Notes: generated from the letters alone by a model not told the origin. A DNA stretch of 64,000 bases from Myxococcales bacterium (GCA_016794525.1 JAEUJY010000005.1:38731-102730); one strand, 5' to 3'; shown: positions 47,219 to 59,376, numbered from the stretch's first letter. Numbers and translations: made by a program.

Positions 47219-48391
47219 TCACGCCCCGCGCGGCCAGGCGGCCAGCAGCCGGACCAGCGCGCGGGTGCGCTGCGCCAGCGTCGGCACCTCGATGTACTCG
47301 TCGTGGGTGTGGAAGCCCTTGCCGCGCGGGCCGAGCGCGTCGATCGCCGGCACGCCGATCGCGCTGACGGTGTTGGCGTCGGAGCCGCCGCCCTGCAGCG
47401 GCGCCTCGCCGCCGCCCAGGCCCTCGGCCAGCGCGCACGCCTCGTAGCGCGCCAGCAGCTCCACCGACGCCGGCGTCCGCTCGAGCGGGGCGCGGCGGAT
47501 GCCGCCCTCGATCGCGGTCGACGTGCCGAGCGCGGCGTCGATCGCCTGGGCCTGGGCGCGGAACGCGTCCATCAGCGCGTGGCCGTCGACGGCGTGGACG
47601 TAGCGGAAGTCGATGTCGCAGCGGGCGTGGGCCGGCACGGTGTTGGCGCTGGTGCCGCCCGACGCCAGGCCGACGTTGACGGTGACGCCGCGGTCCCAGT
47701 CGGTCTGGCCCTGCGCGAAGTCGATGAAGCGGGCCAGCGCCCACAGCGCGTTGCGGCCGTCCTTGAGGTTGTTGCCGGCGTGGGCCGCGGTGCCGGTGAC
47801 GACGACCAGCACCTTGCCGGTGCCCTTGCGCTGGGTGACGATCTGGTCGGTCGCGCGCCCCGACTCGAACACCAGCGCCGCGCCGGCGCCGCGGGCCAGC
47901 TCCTCGAGCAGCGGCCGCGAGTGGTTGGAGCCGGTCTCCTCGTCCGCGACCGAGCACAGCGCCAGCGGCAGGTCGGCGAGCGCGCCGACGTCGGCCAGCG
48001 CGGCGAGCGCGGTGCGGATCGTCGCCAGCCCGCCCTTCATGTCGAGGACGCCGGGGCCGCGCAGCCGATCGCCCTGGCGCTCCCACACCTCGAACGTGCC
48101 CGGCGGGAAGACCGTGTCGTGGTGGCCGATGAGCACGATCCGCGCGGCCGGCGGCGCCGCGGCGAACGCCGGCGTCGCCCACACCAGGTGATCGCCGGAG
48201 CCCTCGGTGGCGACCCGGCGCGCGGTCAGCCCGGGCAGCGCGAAGCCGGCCTCGAGCAGGTCGGCGACCTGATCGCAGCCGGCGAGGTTGCCGGTATACG
48301 AGTTGACGGCGACCCACCGCTCGAGCAGCGGCAGGAGCTCGGGGGCGCGCGCGTCGGCGGCGGCCAGGGCGCGATCGACGAGGTCGGTCAT
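47219..48391 (-). CDS. M20-family metallopeptidase (carboxypeptidase G2-like)
   Basis: The 390-residue zinc exopeptidase has all M20 marks: [19 protein letters not shown] (first zinc His), the bridging Asp in [14 protein letters not shown], the catalytic Glu in [13 protein letters not shown], and a C-terminal metal His in [16 protein letters not shown]. An internal dimerisation domain (about 185-300, [28 protein letters not shown]) is typical. It removes a C-terminal amino acid, often Glu, from peptides or folate-like compounds. No signal peptide is seen, so it is cytosolic. It is divergent from argC (57 bp). Confidence 0.9.
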   Translation of the reverse strand: MTDLVDRALAAADARAPELLPLLERWVAVNSYTGNLAGCDQVADLLEAGFALPGLTARRVATEGSGDHLVWATPAFAAAPPAARIVLIGHHDTVFPPGTFEVWERQGDRLRGPGVLDMKGGLATIRTALAALADVGALADLPLALCSVADEETGSNHSRPLLEELARGAGAALVFESGRATDQIVTQRKGTGKVLVVVTGTAAHAGNNLKDGRNALWALARFIDFAQGQTDWDRGVTVNVGLASGGTSANTVPAHARCDIDFRYVHAVDGHALMDAFRAQAQAIDAALGTSTAIEGGIRRAPLERTPASVELLARYEACALAEGLGGGEAPLQGGGSDANTVSAIGVPAIDALGPRGKGFHTHDEYIEVPTLAQRTRALVRLLAAWPRGA

Positions 48392-48448
48392 CGCGGCGCA
48401 AGGTAGCACCTCGACCGCGATCGGCGCCGCTGGTACAACGCGGCCACC

Positions 48449-49503
<1,055 letters not shown>

Positions 49504-49507
<4 letters not shown>

Positions 49508-50328
49508 GCACGCGCCCGATCGTCGTCAAGCTCGGCGGCGAGGTGGTCGGCGGGCCGGTCGGCGCCGCGGTGGCCGCCGACGTCGCCGCGCTGGTGGCGC
49601 GCGGCGAGCGGGTGGTCGTCGTCCACGGCGGCGGGCCGCAGGCGACGTCCTTGCAGAAGGCGCTCGGCATCGTCCCCAACATCGTCGGCGGGCGGCGCAT
49701 CACCGACGCGGCGACACTCGACGTGATGAAGATGGTCGTCGCCGGCAAGGTCAACGTCGACCTGTGCAGCCAGCTGATGGCCGCCGGCGCGCGGCCGGTC
49801 GGGCTGCACGGCGCGTCGTCGGGCGTCGTCAAGGGCGTCAAGCGGCCGCCCCGCGTGGTCTCGGGCGGCGGCCCCGACCCGATCGACTTCGGGCTGGTCG
49901 GCGACATCACCGGCTTCGACGAGGCGCTGCTGGGGCTCTTGCTCGGCGCCGGCCACGTGCCGGTGCTGGCGTGCCTGGCCGCCGACGCCAGCGGCCAGAC
50001 GCTGAACGTCAACGCCGACATCGTCGCCAACCAGGTGGCCAGCGCGCTCGGCGCGGCGCACCTCGTGCTGGTGACCTCGACGCCGGGCGTGCTGCGCGAC
50101 GTGAAGGATCCGGCGTCGCGGCTGCGCACGCTGACCGTGGCCCAGGCCAAGGCGGCGATCGCCGACGGCACCGTGACCGGCGGGATGATCCCCAAGCTCG
50201 AGGAGTCGATCGGCGCGCTGGCCGACGGCCGGGTCGGGGCGATCCACATCGTCGGCGACGTTGGGGTCGGGGACGTCGTGAAGGAGGTCGCGGAGGCGGG
50301 CGCGGTTGGGACTGCGCTGATGCAGTAG
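49504..50328 (+). CDS. argB: Acetylglutamate kinase
   Basis: ArgB phosphorylates N-acetylglutamate, step two of arginine synthesis. The 274-residue protein has the amino-acid kinase marks [61 protein letters not shown] and [12 protein letters not shown]. Many arginine-inhibited ArgB proteins have an extra N-terminal helix; here the protein begins directly at [12 protein letters not shown], as in the shorter E. coli type, so strong arginine inhibition is not predicted. It is read from a GTG overlapping the argC TGA, indicating coupling. The order argC-argB is common. Confidence 0.96.
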
Positions 50329-50332
50329 CGGA

Positions 50333-50500
50333 GTGGCCGCGACCGTGGCCGTGACCGCGACCGTGGCCGCGACCGCGACCGTGGCCGCGACCGCGACCGT
50401 GACCGTGGCCGCGACCGTGACCGCGACCGCGACCGTGGCCGTGACCGTGACCGCGACCGCGACCGTGACCGTGACCGTGACCGCGACCGTGGCCGCGACC
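50333..50500. repeat. Array of 28 hexamers of three types
   Basis: 168 bp that divide exactly into 28 six-base units, each GTGGCC, GCGACC or GTGACC, in no fixed order. It starts 5 nt after the argB stop. GCGGCC, the fourth combination allowed by the same two variable positions, is never used. The sequence encodes dipeptide repeats in all frames, so long open frames here are not evidence of genes. Confidence 0.95.
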
Positions 50501-50519
50501 GCCGAGGACGCCGCTCCCG

Positions 50520-50645
50520 GATCCGGTGCCGGATCCCGATCCCGATCCGGATCCTGATCCCGATCCCGATCCCGTTCCGGATCCCGATCCGGATCCCGTT
50601 CCGGATCCGGTTCCGGATCCCGATCCCGTTCCGGATCCCGATCCC
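50520..50645. repeat. Array of 21 GATCCN/GTTCCG hexamers
   Basis: 126 bp that divide exactly into 21 units: GATCCC (11), GATCCG (4), GTTCCG (4), GATCCT (1) and GTGCCG (1). It begins 20 nt after the first hexamer array and ends 10 nt before the stop codon of the convergent ligase gene. Same period (6 bp) as the neighbouring array but a different base pattern. Together the two arrays fill the 326-bp convergent gap. Confidence 0.95.
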
Positions 50646-50654
50646 CCCCAAGTC

Positions 50655-52261
<1,607 letters not shown>

Positions 52262-52265
<4 letters not shown>

Positions 52266-53182
52266 ACGAAGTGCAGCCAGTGGTCGTGCTTGGCGTCGCT
52301 GCCCTTCACGATCTGGAAGAACGCGTCCTGGACGCCGAACGTGATCGGCCACTCGCCGCGGCCGATCTTGCGGTGGTCGATCTCGCGGACCGGGGTGATC
52401 TCCGCGGCCGTGCCCGTCAGGAACACCTCGTCGGCGGTGTACAGCTCGTCGCGCGCGATCATCTCCTCGCGGACCTCGACGCCGCGCTCGCGCAGCAGCT
52501 GGATCGCGGTGTCGCGAGTGATGCCGGCCAGGATCGCGGCCGAGGTCGGCGGGGTGCGGACCACGCCGCCCTTGACCACGAAGATGTTCTCGCCGGTGCC
52601 CTCGGCGACGTAGCCCTGCGGGTCGAGCATGAGCGCCTCGTCGAAGCCGCTCTTGAGCGCCATGCGCTTGGCGAGCACCGACGTGACGTACTGGCCGCAG
52701 ATCTTGCCCTTGTTCATCACCGCGTTGCCGTTGGCGCGGGTGAAGCCGCCGATCATGCAGCGGATGCCCTTCTTGAGGCCGTCGTCACCGAGGTACGCGC
52801 CCCACTCGAAGGCGGCGATCATCGTGCGCACCGGCGGCTCGAACGAGCCTAGCCCGAGCGCGCCCGAGCCCAGGTAGATCAGCGGGCGCAGATAGGCGAA
52901 CGCCATCTTGTTGGCGCGCAGCACCTCGGCGCAGCCGGCGATCACCTGGTCGCGGGTGAAGGGCACGTCCATCGTGCAGATCGCCGACGAGTCGAACAGC
53001 CGGTCGATGTGCTCGCGCAAGCGGAACACGGCGGTGCGGCCGTCGGCGCGCTGGTAGGCGCGGATGCCCTCGAAGGCGCCGACCCCGTAGTGCATGGTGT
53101 GCGCCAGCATGTGATCGGTGGCGTCGTCCCACGCGACCAGCTTGCCGTCGAGCCAGATCGAGTCGACCTTCTTGATGCCCAT
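52262..53182 (-). CDS. ilvE: Branched-chain amino-acid aminotransferase
   Basis: The 306-residue class IV PLP enzyme interconverts Leu, Ile and Val and their 2-oxo acids. Marks are DSIWLDGKLVAWDDATDHMLAHTMHYGVGAFEGIRAY (E. coli IlvE-type start), PLP Lys in AVMNKGKICGQYVTSVLAKRM, DEALMLDPQGYVAEGTGENIFVVKGGVV, and EVFLTGTAAEITPV. It is read from the ATG at 53182 behind a TTGATC-N17-TAAGCA promoter only 6 nt upstream. The ligase gene overlaps its end by 4 nt, so the two are coupled; a role in making CoA esters of branched acids for iso-fatty acids is possible, but is only inferred. Confidence 0.95.
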
Positions 53183-53188
53183 GCCGGC

Positions 53189-53217
53189 TGCTTACCAACC
53201 CCAGCCAGGGTGATCAA
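53189..53217 (-). promoter_or_regulatory. Promoter of ilvE, leaderless geometry
   Basis: On the minus strand TTGATC (53217-53212) and TAAGCA (53194-53189) are 17 nt apart, and the ATG follows after 6 nt. The -35 has 4 matches of 6 to TTGACA. No ribosome binding site can fit before the ATG. Confidence 0.55.
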
Positions 53218-53321
53218 GGCGCGCGACCGGTACAGTTCCGTCGAGGATCGCCCCCTACACCGGGAGCGCTGCGTCATGCGTAGCTGGTTACGCAGCCGCC
53301 GGGTGGCGCCCGACGCGCGCC

Positions 53322-53350
53322 TTGACATGCCGAGGTGGGCGTCTTACGTA
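53322..53350 (+). promoter_or_regulatory. Promoter of dnaJ
   Basis: A perfect TTGACA (53322-53327) and TACGTA (53345-53350) are exactly 17 nt apart. Transcription would begin near 53357, giving a leader of about 14 nt. This also shows that the GTG at 53335 (inside the promoter) cannot be the dnaJ start. No CIRCE-like or sigma-32-type element is visible. Confidence 0.8.
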
Positions 53351-53370
53351 AGGCCCGGTTTTTACCCACC

Positions 53371-54483
53371 ATGCGCGATCTGTACGAAGTCCTCGGGGTA
53401 GCCCGTGATGCGAGCGCCTCTGACATCAAGAAGGCGTATCACCGGCTGGCCAAACAGCACCACCCCGACCTGAACCCCGGCAACAAGGACGCCGAGGAGA
53501 AGTTCAAGGAAGCGGCCAACGCGTACCAGGTGCTGTCGGACGACGAGCAGCGCCAGCGCTACGACCGCTTCGGCCACGAGGGCCTGCGCGGCGGGCCCAG
53601 CGGGCCGGGCGGCACCGGCTTCAACTCGGTCGACGACATCTTCTCGGCGTTCGGCGACATGTTCGGCGACTTCTTCGGTGGGCGCACCAGCGGCGGCCGC
53701 CGCCAGGCGCGCGGCGCCGACGTCCGCGTCGATCTGCAGCTGTCGTTCCCCGAGGCGGTGTGGGGCGTGACCAAGGACATCAAGGTCGCGCGCGACGTGC
53801 CGTGCGGCACGTGCTCCGGCTCGGGCGCGCGGCCCGGCACCAAGCCCGAGACCTGCGCGTCCTGCAACGGCCGCGGCCAGGTCGTGCACAGCCAGGGCTT
53901 CTTCATGGTCCAGAGCGTGTGTCCGCGCTGCCGCGGCGAGGGCAAGATCGTCCGCGAGGCGTGCCCCGACTGCAACGGCCGCCGGGTCAACAGCGAGACC
54001 ACCGTGCTGTCGGTGACCGTGCCCGCCGGCGTCGACGACGGCCAGACCTTGCGCCTGGCCGGCAAGGGCGAGGTCGCGCCGGGCGGCGGCGCGGCCGGCC
54101 ACCTGTACGTCGTCCTGCACGTCGTCGGCGACGAGCGCTTCCAGCGCGAGGGCGAGGACATCCTCACCGACGTGCCGGTCAGCTTCGTCAAGGCCGCGCT
54201 CGGCGGCGAGGTCGAGGTGCCCGTGCTCGACGAGAACTGCGACGGCACCGCCGTCGTCGAGATCAAGGCCGGCACCCAGCCCGGCGATCACGTCGTGCGC
54301 AAGGGCCAGGGCATCCCGCGGGTCGGCAAGAGCGGCCGCGGCGATCAGGTCGTGCGGTGGAAGGTCGAGATCCCGCACAAGCTCACCAGCAAGCAGGCCG
54401 AGCTGATGCGCGAGCTGGCCACCGAGCTGGGCGAGGACGTGAAGGGCAAGCGCGGCGGGCTGTTCAGCCGCCTGAAGAAGTAG
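53371..54483 (+). CDS. dnaJ: Molecular chaperone DnaJ (type I Hsp40)
   Basis: The 370-residue co-chaperone starts [37 protein letters not shown] with the J-domain HPD motif. A Gly/Phe-rich linker (about 78-112) follows, then four zinc motifs, [24 protein letters not shown] and CPDCNGRR, the last with GRR in place of GxG, then C-terminal substrate domains. It stimulates DnaK ATPase and holds unfolded proteins. dnaK and grpE are not adjacent. The ATG at 53371 fits both the promoter and the family. The palindromic 24-bp array begins 15 nt after the stop. Confidence 0.96.
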   Translation: MRDLYEVLGVARDASASDIKKAYHRLAKQHHPDLNPGNKDAEEKFKEAANAYQVLSDDEQRQRYDRFGHEGLRGGPSGPGGTGFNSVDDIFSAFGDMFGDFFGGRTSGGRRQARGADVRVDLQLSFPEAVWGVTKDIKVARDVPCGTCSGSGARPGTKPETCASCNGRGQVVHSQGFFMVQSVCPRCRGEGKIVREACPDCNGRRVNSETTVLSVTVPAGVDDGQTLRLAGKGEVAPGGGAAGHLYVVLHVVGDERFQREGEDILTDVPVSFVKAALGGEVEVPVLDENCDGTAVVEIKAGTQPGDHVVRKGQGIPRVGKSGRGDQVVRWKVEIPHKLTSKQAELMRELATELGEDVKGKRGGLFSRLKK

Positions 54484-54497
54484 CGCCCGCGGTCGCC

Positions 54498-55012
54498 ATC
54501 TCCCACGTGGGATGGACGCGATCTCCCACGTGGGACCGGCCGCGGCGGCATGGATCTCCCACGTGGGACGGCCGGCCGCGGATCTCCCACGTGGAACCGG
54601 CCCGTGCATCTCCCACGTGGGACGGCCCGTGGCGGCCGTGGATCTCCCACGTGGGACAGGCCGTGGATTGCCCACGTGCAACGGGCGCGGCGCGCCGACG
54701 TGGGACGGCCGTGGAGCTCCCACGTGGGACGGCCGTAGATCTCCCACGTGGGACAGCCGTGAATCTCCCACGTGGGACGGGCCGTGGCGGCCGTGGATCT
54801 CCCACGTGGGACGGCGCCGATCTCCCCATGGGACGGCCGCGGTACTCCCCCGTGGGACGGCCGCGGATCTCCCACGTGGGACAGGCCGTGAATCTCCCCC
54901 GTGGGACGGCCGTGGATCTCCCACGTGGGACGGCCGTGGATCTCCCACGTGGGACGGGCTGCGGATCTCCCACGTGGGGCGGCCGCGGATCTCCCACGTG
55001 GGACGGCGCCCC
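54498..55012. repeat. 24-bp palindromic array, about 20 copies of a CCCACGTGGG unit
   Basis: The unit is three parts: CCCACGTGGG (perfect 10-bp palindrome), ACGGCCGT (perfect 8-bp palindrome) and GGATCT, total 24 bp. Copies begin at 54502, 54525, 54558, 54586, 54612, 54646, 54671, 54695, 54719, 54743, 54767, 54801, 54825, 54847, 54871, 54896, 54920, 54944, 54969 and 54993. Fourteen copies have the full CCCACGTGGG; six are degenerate. Spacings are mostly 24, and three are 33-34 (24 + 10). It lies between the dnaJ stop and the stop of the convergent outer-membrane gene, filling the 546-bp gap. The 24-bp period is 8 codons, so open frames through it (SHVGRP, PRGTAV repeats) are an artefact. Confidence 0.95.
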
Positions 55013-55029
55013 GACGGTCCGCGCGACGG

Positions 55030-55866
55030 TCAACGCGCCGGCACGGGGTCGCCGAGGTCGAAGGTGAGGCCGATGTCGATCCGGCGACCGTAGTCCGCGA
55101 GCTGGCCGACGGCTTGCGAGCCCTGCGCGGTCAGGTGCGCGCGGTCGCCGAGATCGATCGTCACGCCGACACCGGCCGACGCGAACGCGCCGGTCATCTC
55201 GGCGACGGCGCCGGGGTCGTCGTCGCCGCCGCCGTCGGGCGTCACGGTGACGTGTGCGGGCACGTCGCTCTCGGTGCCGGCGCCGAGGGCGCCGAACAGC
55301 GTCACGCCGCCGCGGCGCCAGCTGGGCACCAGCGCACCCTGGACATGGAAGCTGAGGTCGCGGCGCGTGGCGCTCTCGCCATCGCGACGGATCGGGTGCG
55401 ACTGGCCGCCGAGCTGGGCGAGCACGCCGAGGCGGAAGCCGGGCTGCAGGGGCACGGCGTGGCGCAGCTCGATCGCGGCGCCGTAGACGGCGTCATCGGG
55501 GACGCCGGCCGACGCGGTCGGCTCGTCGGCGAGCGTGGTGTCGTGGGCGCGCCAGCTGGCGTCGAGCGCGAAGCCGATGCTGGCGTTCGGGCTGACGGCT
55601 GCGCGGAGGACGGCGCCGGCCTGGTCGCGTGCGACCGCCGCGCCGCTGTCCTGGGCCGTGGTGGTGGTCGGCGCGGTGGTGGTGGCGAGGTAGCCGGAGG
55701 CCTGCACCTTGGTCGTCATCGGCTGGCCGTCGTAGAGCGGCGCGCGCGGCGACGCGACCAGGCCGCGCTGCCGGAACGTATAGGGGTCGGCCACGCAGGC
55801 GGTGGTGAGGGTGACGCCGGTCAACACCAGCAGGCGGAGCGTGCGCATGCCAGCGGTCATTTTCAC
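55030..55866 (-). CDS. Outer-membrane or secreted lipoprotein, unknown function
   Basis: The 278-residue protein has a signal peptide with lipobox (RTLRLLVLTGVTLTTAC, then VADPYTFR). Two closer ATGs (55860, 55848) would also work and would give more typical lipoprotein starts. The body is rich in beta-like segments (KVQASGYLATTT; IGFALDASWRAH; AVYGAAIELRHAVPLQPGFRLGVLAQLGG; FGALGAGTESDV; VGVTIDLGDRAHLTAQG; IDIGLTFDLGD) compatible with a lipocalin- or barrel-like fold. No family is recognised. Its stop is 18 nt from the 24-bp array. Confidence 0.65.
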   Translation of the reverse strand: MKMTAGMRTLRLLVLTGVTLTTACVADPYTFRQRGLVASPRAPLYDGQPMTTKVQASGYLATTTAPTTTTAQDSGAAVARDQAGAVLRAAVSPNASIGFALDASWRAHDTTLADEPTASAGVPDDAVYGAAIELRHAVPLQPGFRLGVLAQLGGQSHPIRRDGESATRRDLSFHVQGALVPSWRRGGVTLFGALGAGTESDVPAHVTVTPDGGGDDDPGAVAEMTGAFASAGVGVTIDLGDRAHLTAQGSQAVGQLADYGRRIDIGLTFDLGDPVPAR

Positions 55867-55988
55867 GAGCCGTGCCGACGTCCAAGTCCGCGCGACCGCT
55901 CGCTGCCGTGACGAACCTCTACCAGCGGGCGGGGAGAACCCGGCGGGCTGACCTCGGCATCACGCCCCACGCAGGCGGCCGATGGATC

Positions 55989-56384
55989 ATGATGGAGGCC
56001 ATGACGACCTCGATCACGCGCAAGCAGTTCCTCCGCGTCCTCGTCCGCGGCAGCGCGGCTGGCGTCGCCGGCGGCGCGCTCCTGGCGGCCTGCGGCGGCG
56101 ACGACGGCGGGGCTGGCACCGACGCGCCGGTCGCGAGCGGCAACTGCTTGCAGAACGGCACCACCGTCGCGATCGCCGCCAACCACGGCCACGTGCTGAC
56201 CGTGCCGATGGCGCACGTGCAGGCCGGCACGCCCCAGACCTACGACATCCGCGGCACCGCGCTGCACACGCACTCGGTGACGTTGTCGGCGGTCCACTTC
56301 GAGGCGCTCGCGCAGAACCACGCGGTCACGATCAGCACGAGCCTCGGCGACCACGTCCACAGCATCACGGTCGGCTGCGCCTGA
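55989..56384 (+). CDS. Tat-exported His-rich lipoprotein
   Basis: The 131-residue protein begins MMEAMTTSITRKQFLRVLVRG with a Tat-like TRKQFLR motif, then AGVAGGALLAAC, a lipobox, and GGDDGGAGTDAPVAS. The mature part has many His residues (TVAIAANHGHVLTVPMAHV; YDIRGTALHTHSVTLSAVHFEAL; STSLGDHVHSITVGC), suggesting a metal-binding cupin-like or copper protein. RK instead of RR in the Tat motif is known in some substrates. The ATG at 55989 is chosen; 56001 is possible. The frame is open further upstream to 55872, but that part is not convincing. Confidence 0.6.
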   Translation: MMEAMTTSITRKQFLRVLVRGSAAGVAGGALLAACGGDDGGAGTDAPVASGNCLQNGTTVAIAANHGHVLTVPMAHVQAGTPQTYDIRGTALHTHSVTLSAVHFEALAQNHAVTISTSLGDHVHSITVGCA

Positions 56385-56463
56385 ACGGCGCGTCCTACGC
56401 GCGGCGCGGGCCGGGCTCGCCGCGCGTCGGTCGGGGCCACGTGCCGCGCCGCGAACGCCGCGC

Positions 56464-59232
56464 TCACCGCGCGTGGGTCGGGGCCACGTGCAGCGCCGCG
56501 AACGCCGCGTCGGCGACGGCCGCCCGTGCGCGCACCTGCACCGCCATGCGCGCGGGCGCGAGATCGAGCGCGGCGAGCGCGGCGACGTCGGCCGGCGTGG
56601 TGACCGCGAGCCGCGTCAACAGCGCGGCGTCGTGGTCCGGGCCGAGGCCGCGCCGGGCGAGGTCGGCGAGGTGGTCGGCGGCGGCGATCGCGCCGCGCCG
56701 CCCGGCGGCGAGGCGGTCTAGCGCTCGCTGGCGGGCGCGCACGAACGCGGCGCGCGTGGCGTCGCCGCCGTCGCGCAGCGCGGCGATCGTCGCGAGCGCC
56801 CGGGCGAGCGCGGGACCGGCCTGGGCCTCGGCGACCGCGCCGCGGATCATCAGCGTCGACCCGGCACCGGCGTCGGCGTAGGCGACGTCGACGCCGTAGC
56901 TCGCGCCCATGCCGTCGCGCAGATCGCGGAGCCCGTCGTCGAGCATCGCCTGCAGCACGGCGCGCGCGGCGCCGTCGGCGACCGGATCGGAGCTGGCCGC
57001 GAACCCGATCGTCAGCTCCGCCTGGATCGCGGTCGGCGCGTCGACCGCCAGCCACGCTGGCCCCGGCTCGGGTGCGGCGGGCGGGATGGCCGGCGGGACC
57101 GGCGGCGCGCTGGCGGGCCACGGGCCGAACAGCGCGTCGATCTCGGCGCGCATCGCGGCGGGGTCGAAGCCGCCGCTGACGATCAGCGTGGCGCCGGTCG
57201 CGCGGTAGCGCGCGCGCCGCCAGCGCTCGAGGTCGGCGCCGGTCAGCGCCTCGAGGGCGTCGGCGATCGGCCGCCCTCGCTGCGCGTAGGGATGATCGGC
57301 GCCGAACAGGCGGGCCCGCAGCGCGCGATCGCCCGTCGACGCCGCCGCGGCGGTGGTCGCGGCCCGCGCGCGCTCGGCGTGCGCGACGGCGTGCATGCGG
57401 GCCACGTCGGCGCGGTTGTAGCGGCCCTGCTCCAGCAGCCAGGCCAGGTACCACACGTGCCAGTCGGCCCACACCGCGAGGCCGCGCGCGGTGAACGTCG
57501 TGGTGGCCTCGTCGACGAGGTTGGTCAGCGCGGTGCCGCGGGTGGTGGCGAACGTCACCCGCGGCAGCACCGCCGGCGCGTAGACGCCGTCGCGATCGGG
57601 CCGGAGTAGCAGCGCCGCGGCGGTGGCCACGCCGGGCGGCGCGCCGGCCTCGTGGGCGGTGCCGACCGGGAACACCAGCCGCGCGTCGACCAGCGGGCTG
57701 GCGGCGTCGGGCGCCAGCAGCACGGTCAGCCCGCTGGCCAGCTGGTAACGCTCGATCGCGGTCCGCGTCGCGCCGAGGGGGAGCGTCGCGGGGCGATCGG
57801 CGCGCGCGGGATCGACGGCCTCGCGCCACGGCACCTGGCTGTGCTGCGCGAGGGGCGCGGCCCGGGCGACGGTGGCGCTGGCGGTGCCCGCCGCGGGCGT
57901 CAGCACGACGAGCTGGGCGCGGGCGACGGTCGCGAACGCGGCGGCGGCGTCGAGCTGCGCGGGCCAGCCGGCGCCGTCCTCGGCCAGCAGATCGCCGCCG
58001 GCCAGCCACGCGGCGCGGCCGTCGTCGAGGGCGTCGGCGATCCACGCCCCGCGGCGGTCGTCGTCGTCCCACGCCGCCAGCGGCGCCAGCGATCGCGGCG
58101 GGTGGCCGGCGTCGACGTCGGCGCGCAGCGCGGCCTGAACCGCGGCCAGCGCGGCCTGCACCGCGGCGCGCGCGTCGGCGGCGTGATCGGGCGACGTCAC
58201 CTCGAGCGCGGCCACCAGCGCCGGCGCCTGCGGGCCGCCGAGCTCGAGCACGGTGGTCCCGATGGCCCACGGCTCCGCTTGCGCGATCACGGCCAGCGCG
58301 TCGCCCAGGCGGTCGCGCACCGCGCCGCCGCCGCGCGCGAGCGGGCTGCCGCGCGCCGGCAGCGGGAGGACCACCAGCACCGTCGGCCACGCGACCGGCG
58401 CGGCGCGGGTGACGGTCGGGCCGGGGGCGGCGGCGGCGGGGATCGATCGCGACGCGTGCACCGGCCGCGCCGGCACCGCGCCGATCGTGCGGTCGACCAG
58501 CGCCAGCGCGTCGGGCGGCAGCGCGCCGGTCACGACGACGATCGCCGCGCCGGGCGCGTACCGCTCGCGGAGGAAGCGACAGGCCTCGGCCGCCGTCGCG
58601 TCGCGCAGCTCGGGCCCGTCGAGCGGCTGGGCGTACGGGTGGTCGGCGCCGTACGCCGCGACCAGCACGTCGGTCAGCGCGGCGGTGAACGGCGTCGCGC
58701 GCTGATCGTGCTCGGCCAGGACGACGTCGCGCTCGCGATCGAAGTCGGCGGCGGGCAGCTCGCCGCAGCCGGCCATGCGCCGCGCCTCGAGCGCCAGCGC
58801 GGCCGGCAGCGCGGCGGCGGGGACGCGCGCGGCGTAGTGCGTGCGCGCGGCGGTCGTGCTCGCGCCGTGGCGCAGCGCCAGCGCGGCCAGGGCGTCGCCG
58901 AGCCCGGCGTGGGTGGCGTCGCGATCGAGCAGGAACGACGCGTGCTCGGCGAGGTGCGCGAGCCCGCGCCGGCCCGGCGGATCGTCGGCGGCGCCGACGC
59001 GGTAGCGCACGTCGATCGTGACGTCGGCCTCGCCCGGGATCGCGGCCAGCGCGACCTGGGCGCCGTTGGCCAGCGTGCGCACGCGCACGTCGACGGCGAA
59101 CCGCTCCGCGCGCGGGCCGGCCACCAGCGGCCCGAACCGCGGCTCGCGGGCCCAGCGCGCGCACCCGACCGCGACCACGGCGACCATCTCCATCGCCATC
59201 GCCACGACGTACCTGTTCGCTCGTCGTCTCAT
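56464..59232 (-). CDS. M16-family zinc peptidase (pitrilysin/insulinase-like), lipoprotein
   Basis: The 922-residue protein has a lipoprotein signal (MRRRANRYVVAMAMEMVAVVAVGC). The N-terminal half contains the inverted zinc motif HLAEH in RRGLAHLAEHASFLL (about 92-96) and the distant Glu in RERDVVLAEHDQR (about 172), so it should be an active peptidase. The C-terminal half (about 480-900) is a second M16 domain without the zinc motif (ARLVFPVGTAHEAGAPPGVATAAALLL), as is usual in the two-domain M16 family. It should be periplasmic or surface exposed. The ATG at 59232 is preferred over one 54 nt upstream because it starts the signal peptide. Confidence 0.88.
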   Translation of the reverse strand: MRRRANRYVVAMAMEMVAVVAVGCARWAREPRFGPLVAGPRAERFAVDVRVRTLANGAQVALAAIPGEADVTIDVRYRVGAADDPPGRRGLAHLAEHASFLLDRDATHAGLGDALAALALRHGASTTAARTHYAARVPAAALPAALALEARRMAGCGELPAADFDRERDVVLAEHDQRATPFTAALTDVLVAAYGADHPYAQPLDGPELRDATAAEACRFLRERYAPGAAIVVVTGALPPDALALVDRTIGAVPARPVHASRSIPAAAAPGPTVTRAAPVAWPTVLVVLPLPARGSPLARGGGAVRDRLGDALAVIAQAEPWAIGTTVLELGGPQAPALVAALEVTSPDHAADARAAVQAALAAVQAALRADVDAGHPPRSLAPLAAWDDDDRRGAWIADALDDGRAAWLAGGDLLAEDGAGWPAQLDAAAAFATVARAQLVVLTPAAGTASATVARAAPLAQHSQVPWREAVDPARADRPATLPLGATRTAIERYQLASGLTVLLAPDAASPLVDARLVFPVGTAHEAGAPPGVATAAALLLRPDRDGVYAPAVLPRVTFATTRGTALTNLVDEATTTFTARGLAVWADWHVWYLAWLLEQGRYNRADVARMHAVAHAERARAATTAAAASTGDRALRARLFGADHPYAQRGRPIADALEALTGADLERWRRARYRATGATLIVSGGFDPAAMRAEIDALFGPWPASAPPVPPAIPPAAPEPGPAWLAVDAPTAIQAELTIGFAASSDPVADGAARAVLQAMLDDGLRDLRDGMGASYGVDVAYADAGAGSTLMIRGAVAEAQAGPALARALATIAALRDGGDATRAAFVRARQRALDRLAAGRRGAIAAADHLADLARRGLGPDHDAALLTRLAVTTPADVAALAALDLAPARMAVQVRARAAVADAAFAALHVAPTHAR

Positions 59233-59376
59233 CGGGGGCCTTGCGACGTCGCGACGCCCCGCATGGTCGCGGGGGTCGATCAGCACTGGTTCCGGGCTCC
59301 GACGCGGGCGTCGGCCGTCTCGCCTATCGATCCAATTACCGATCCGCGCTGTGGGTGCTCGCGTTTCGGGTTGGGG

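Noticed and set aside
53276..53401. Small 41-residue frame (MRSWLRSRRVAPDARL...) upstream of dnaJ with a GGGAG before its ATG
   Set aside because: It overlaps the dnaJ promoter and start and shows no conserved feature; I could not support it as a gene.
54498..55012. CRISPR array as an explanation for the 24-bp repeats
   Set aside because: There are no unique spacers, the whole unit is repeated, and there are no cas genes.
53760..55067. Long open frames with SHVGRP, PRGTAV or SPTWDG peptide repeats on both strands across the 24-bp array
   Set aside because: The 24-bp period equals eight codons, so all frames stay open for structural reasons. No start, signal or domain supports them.
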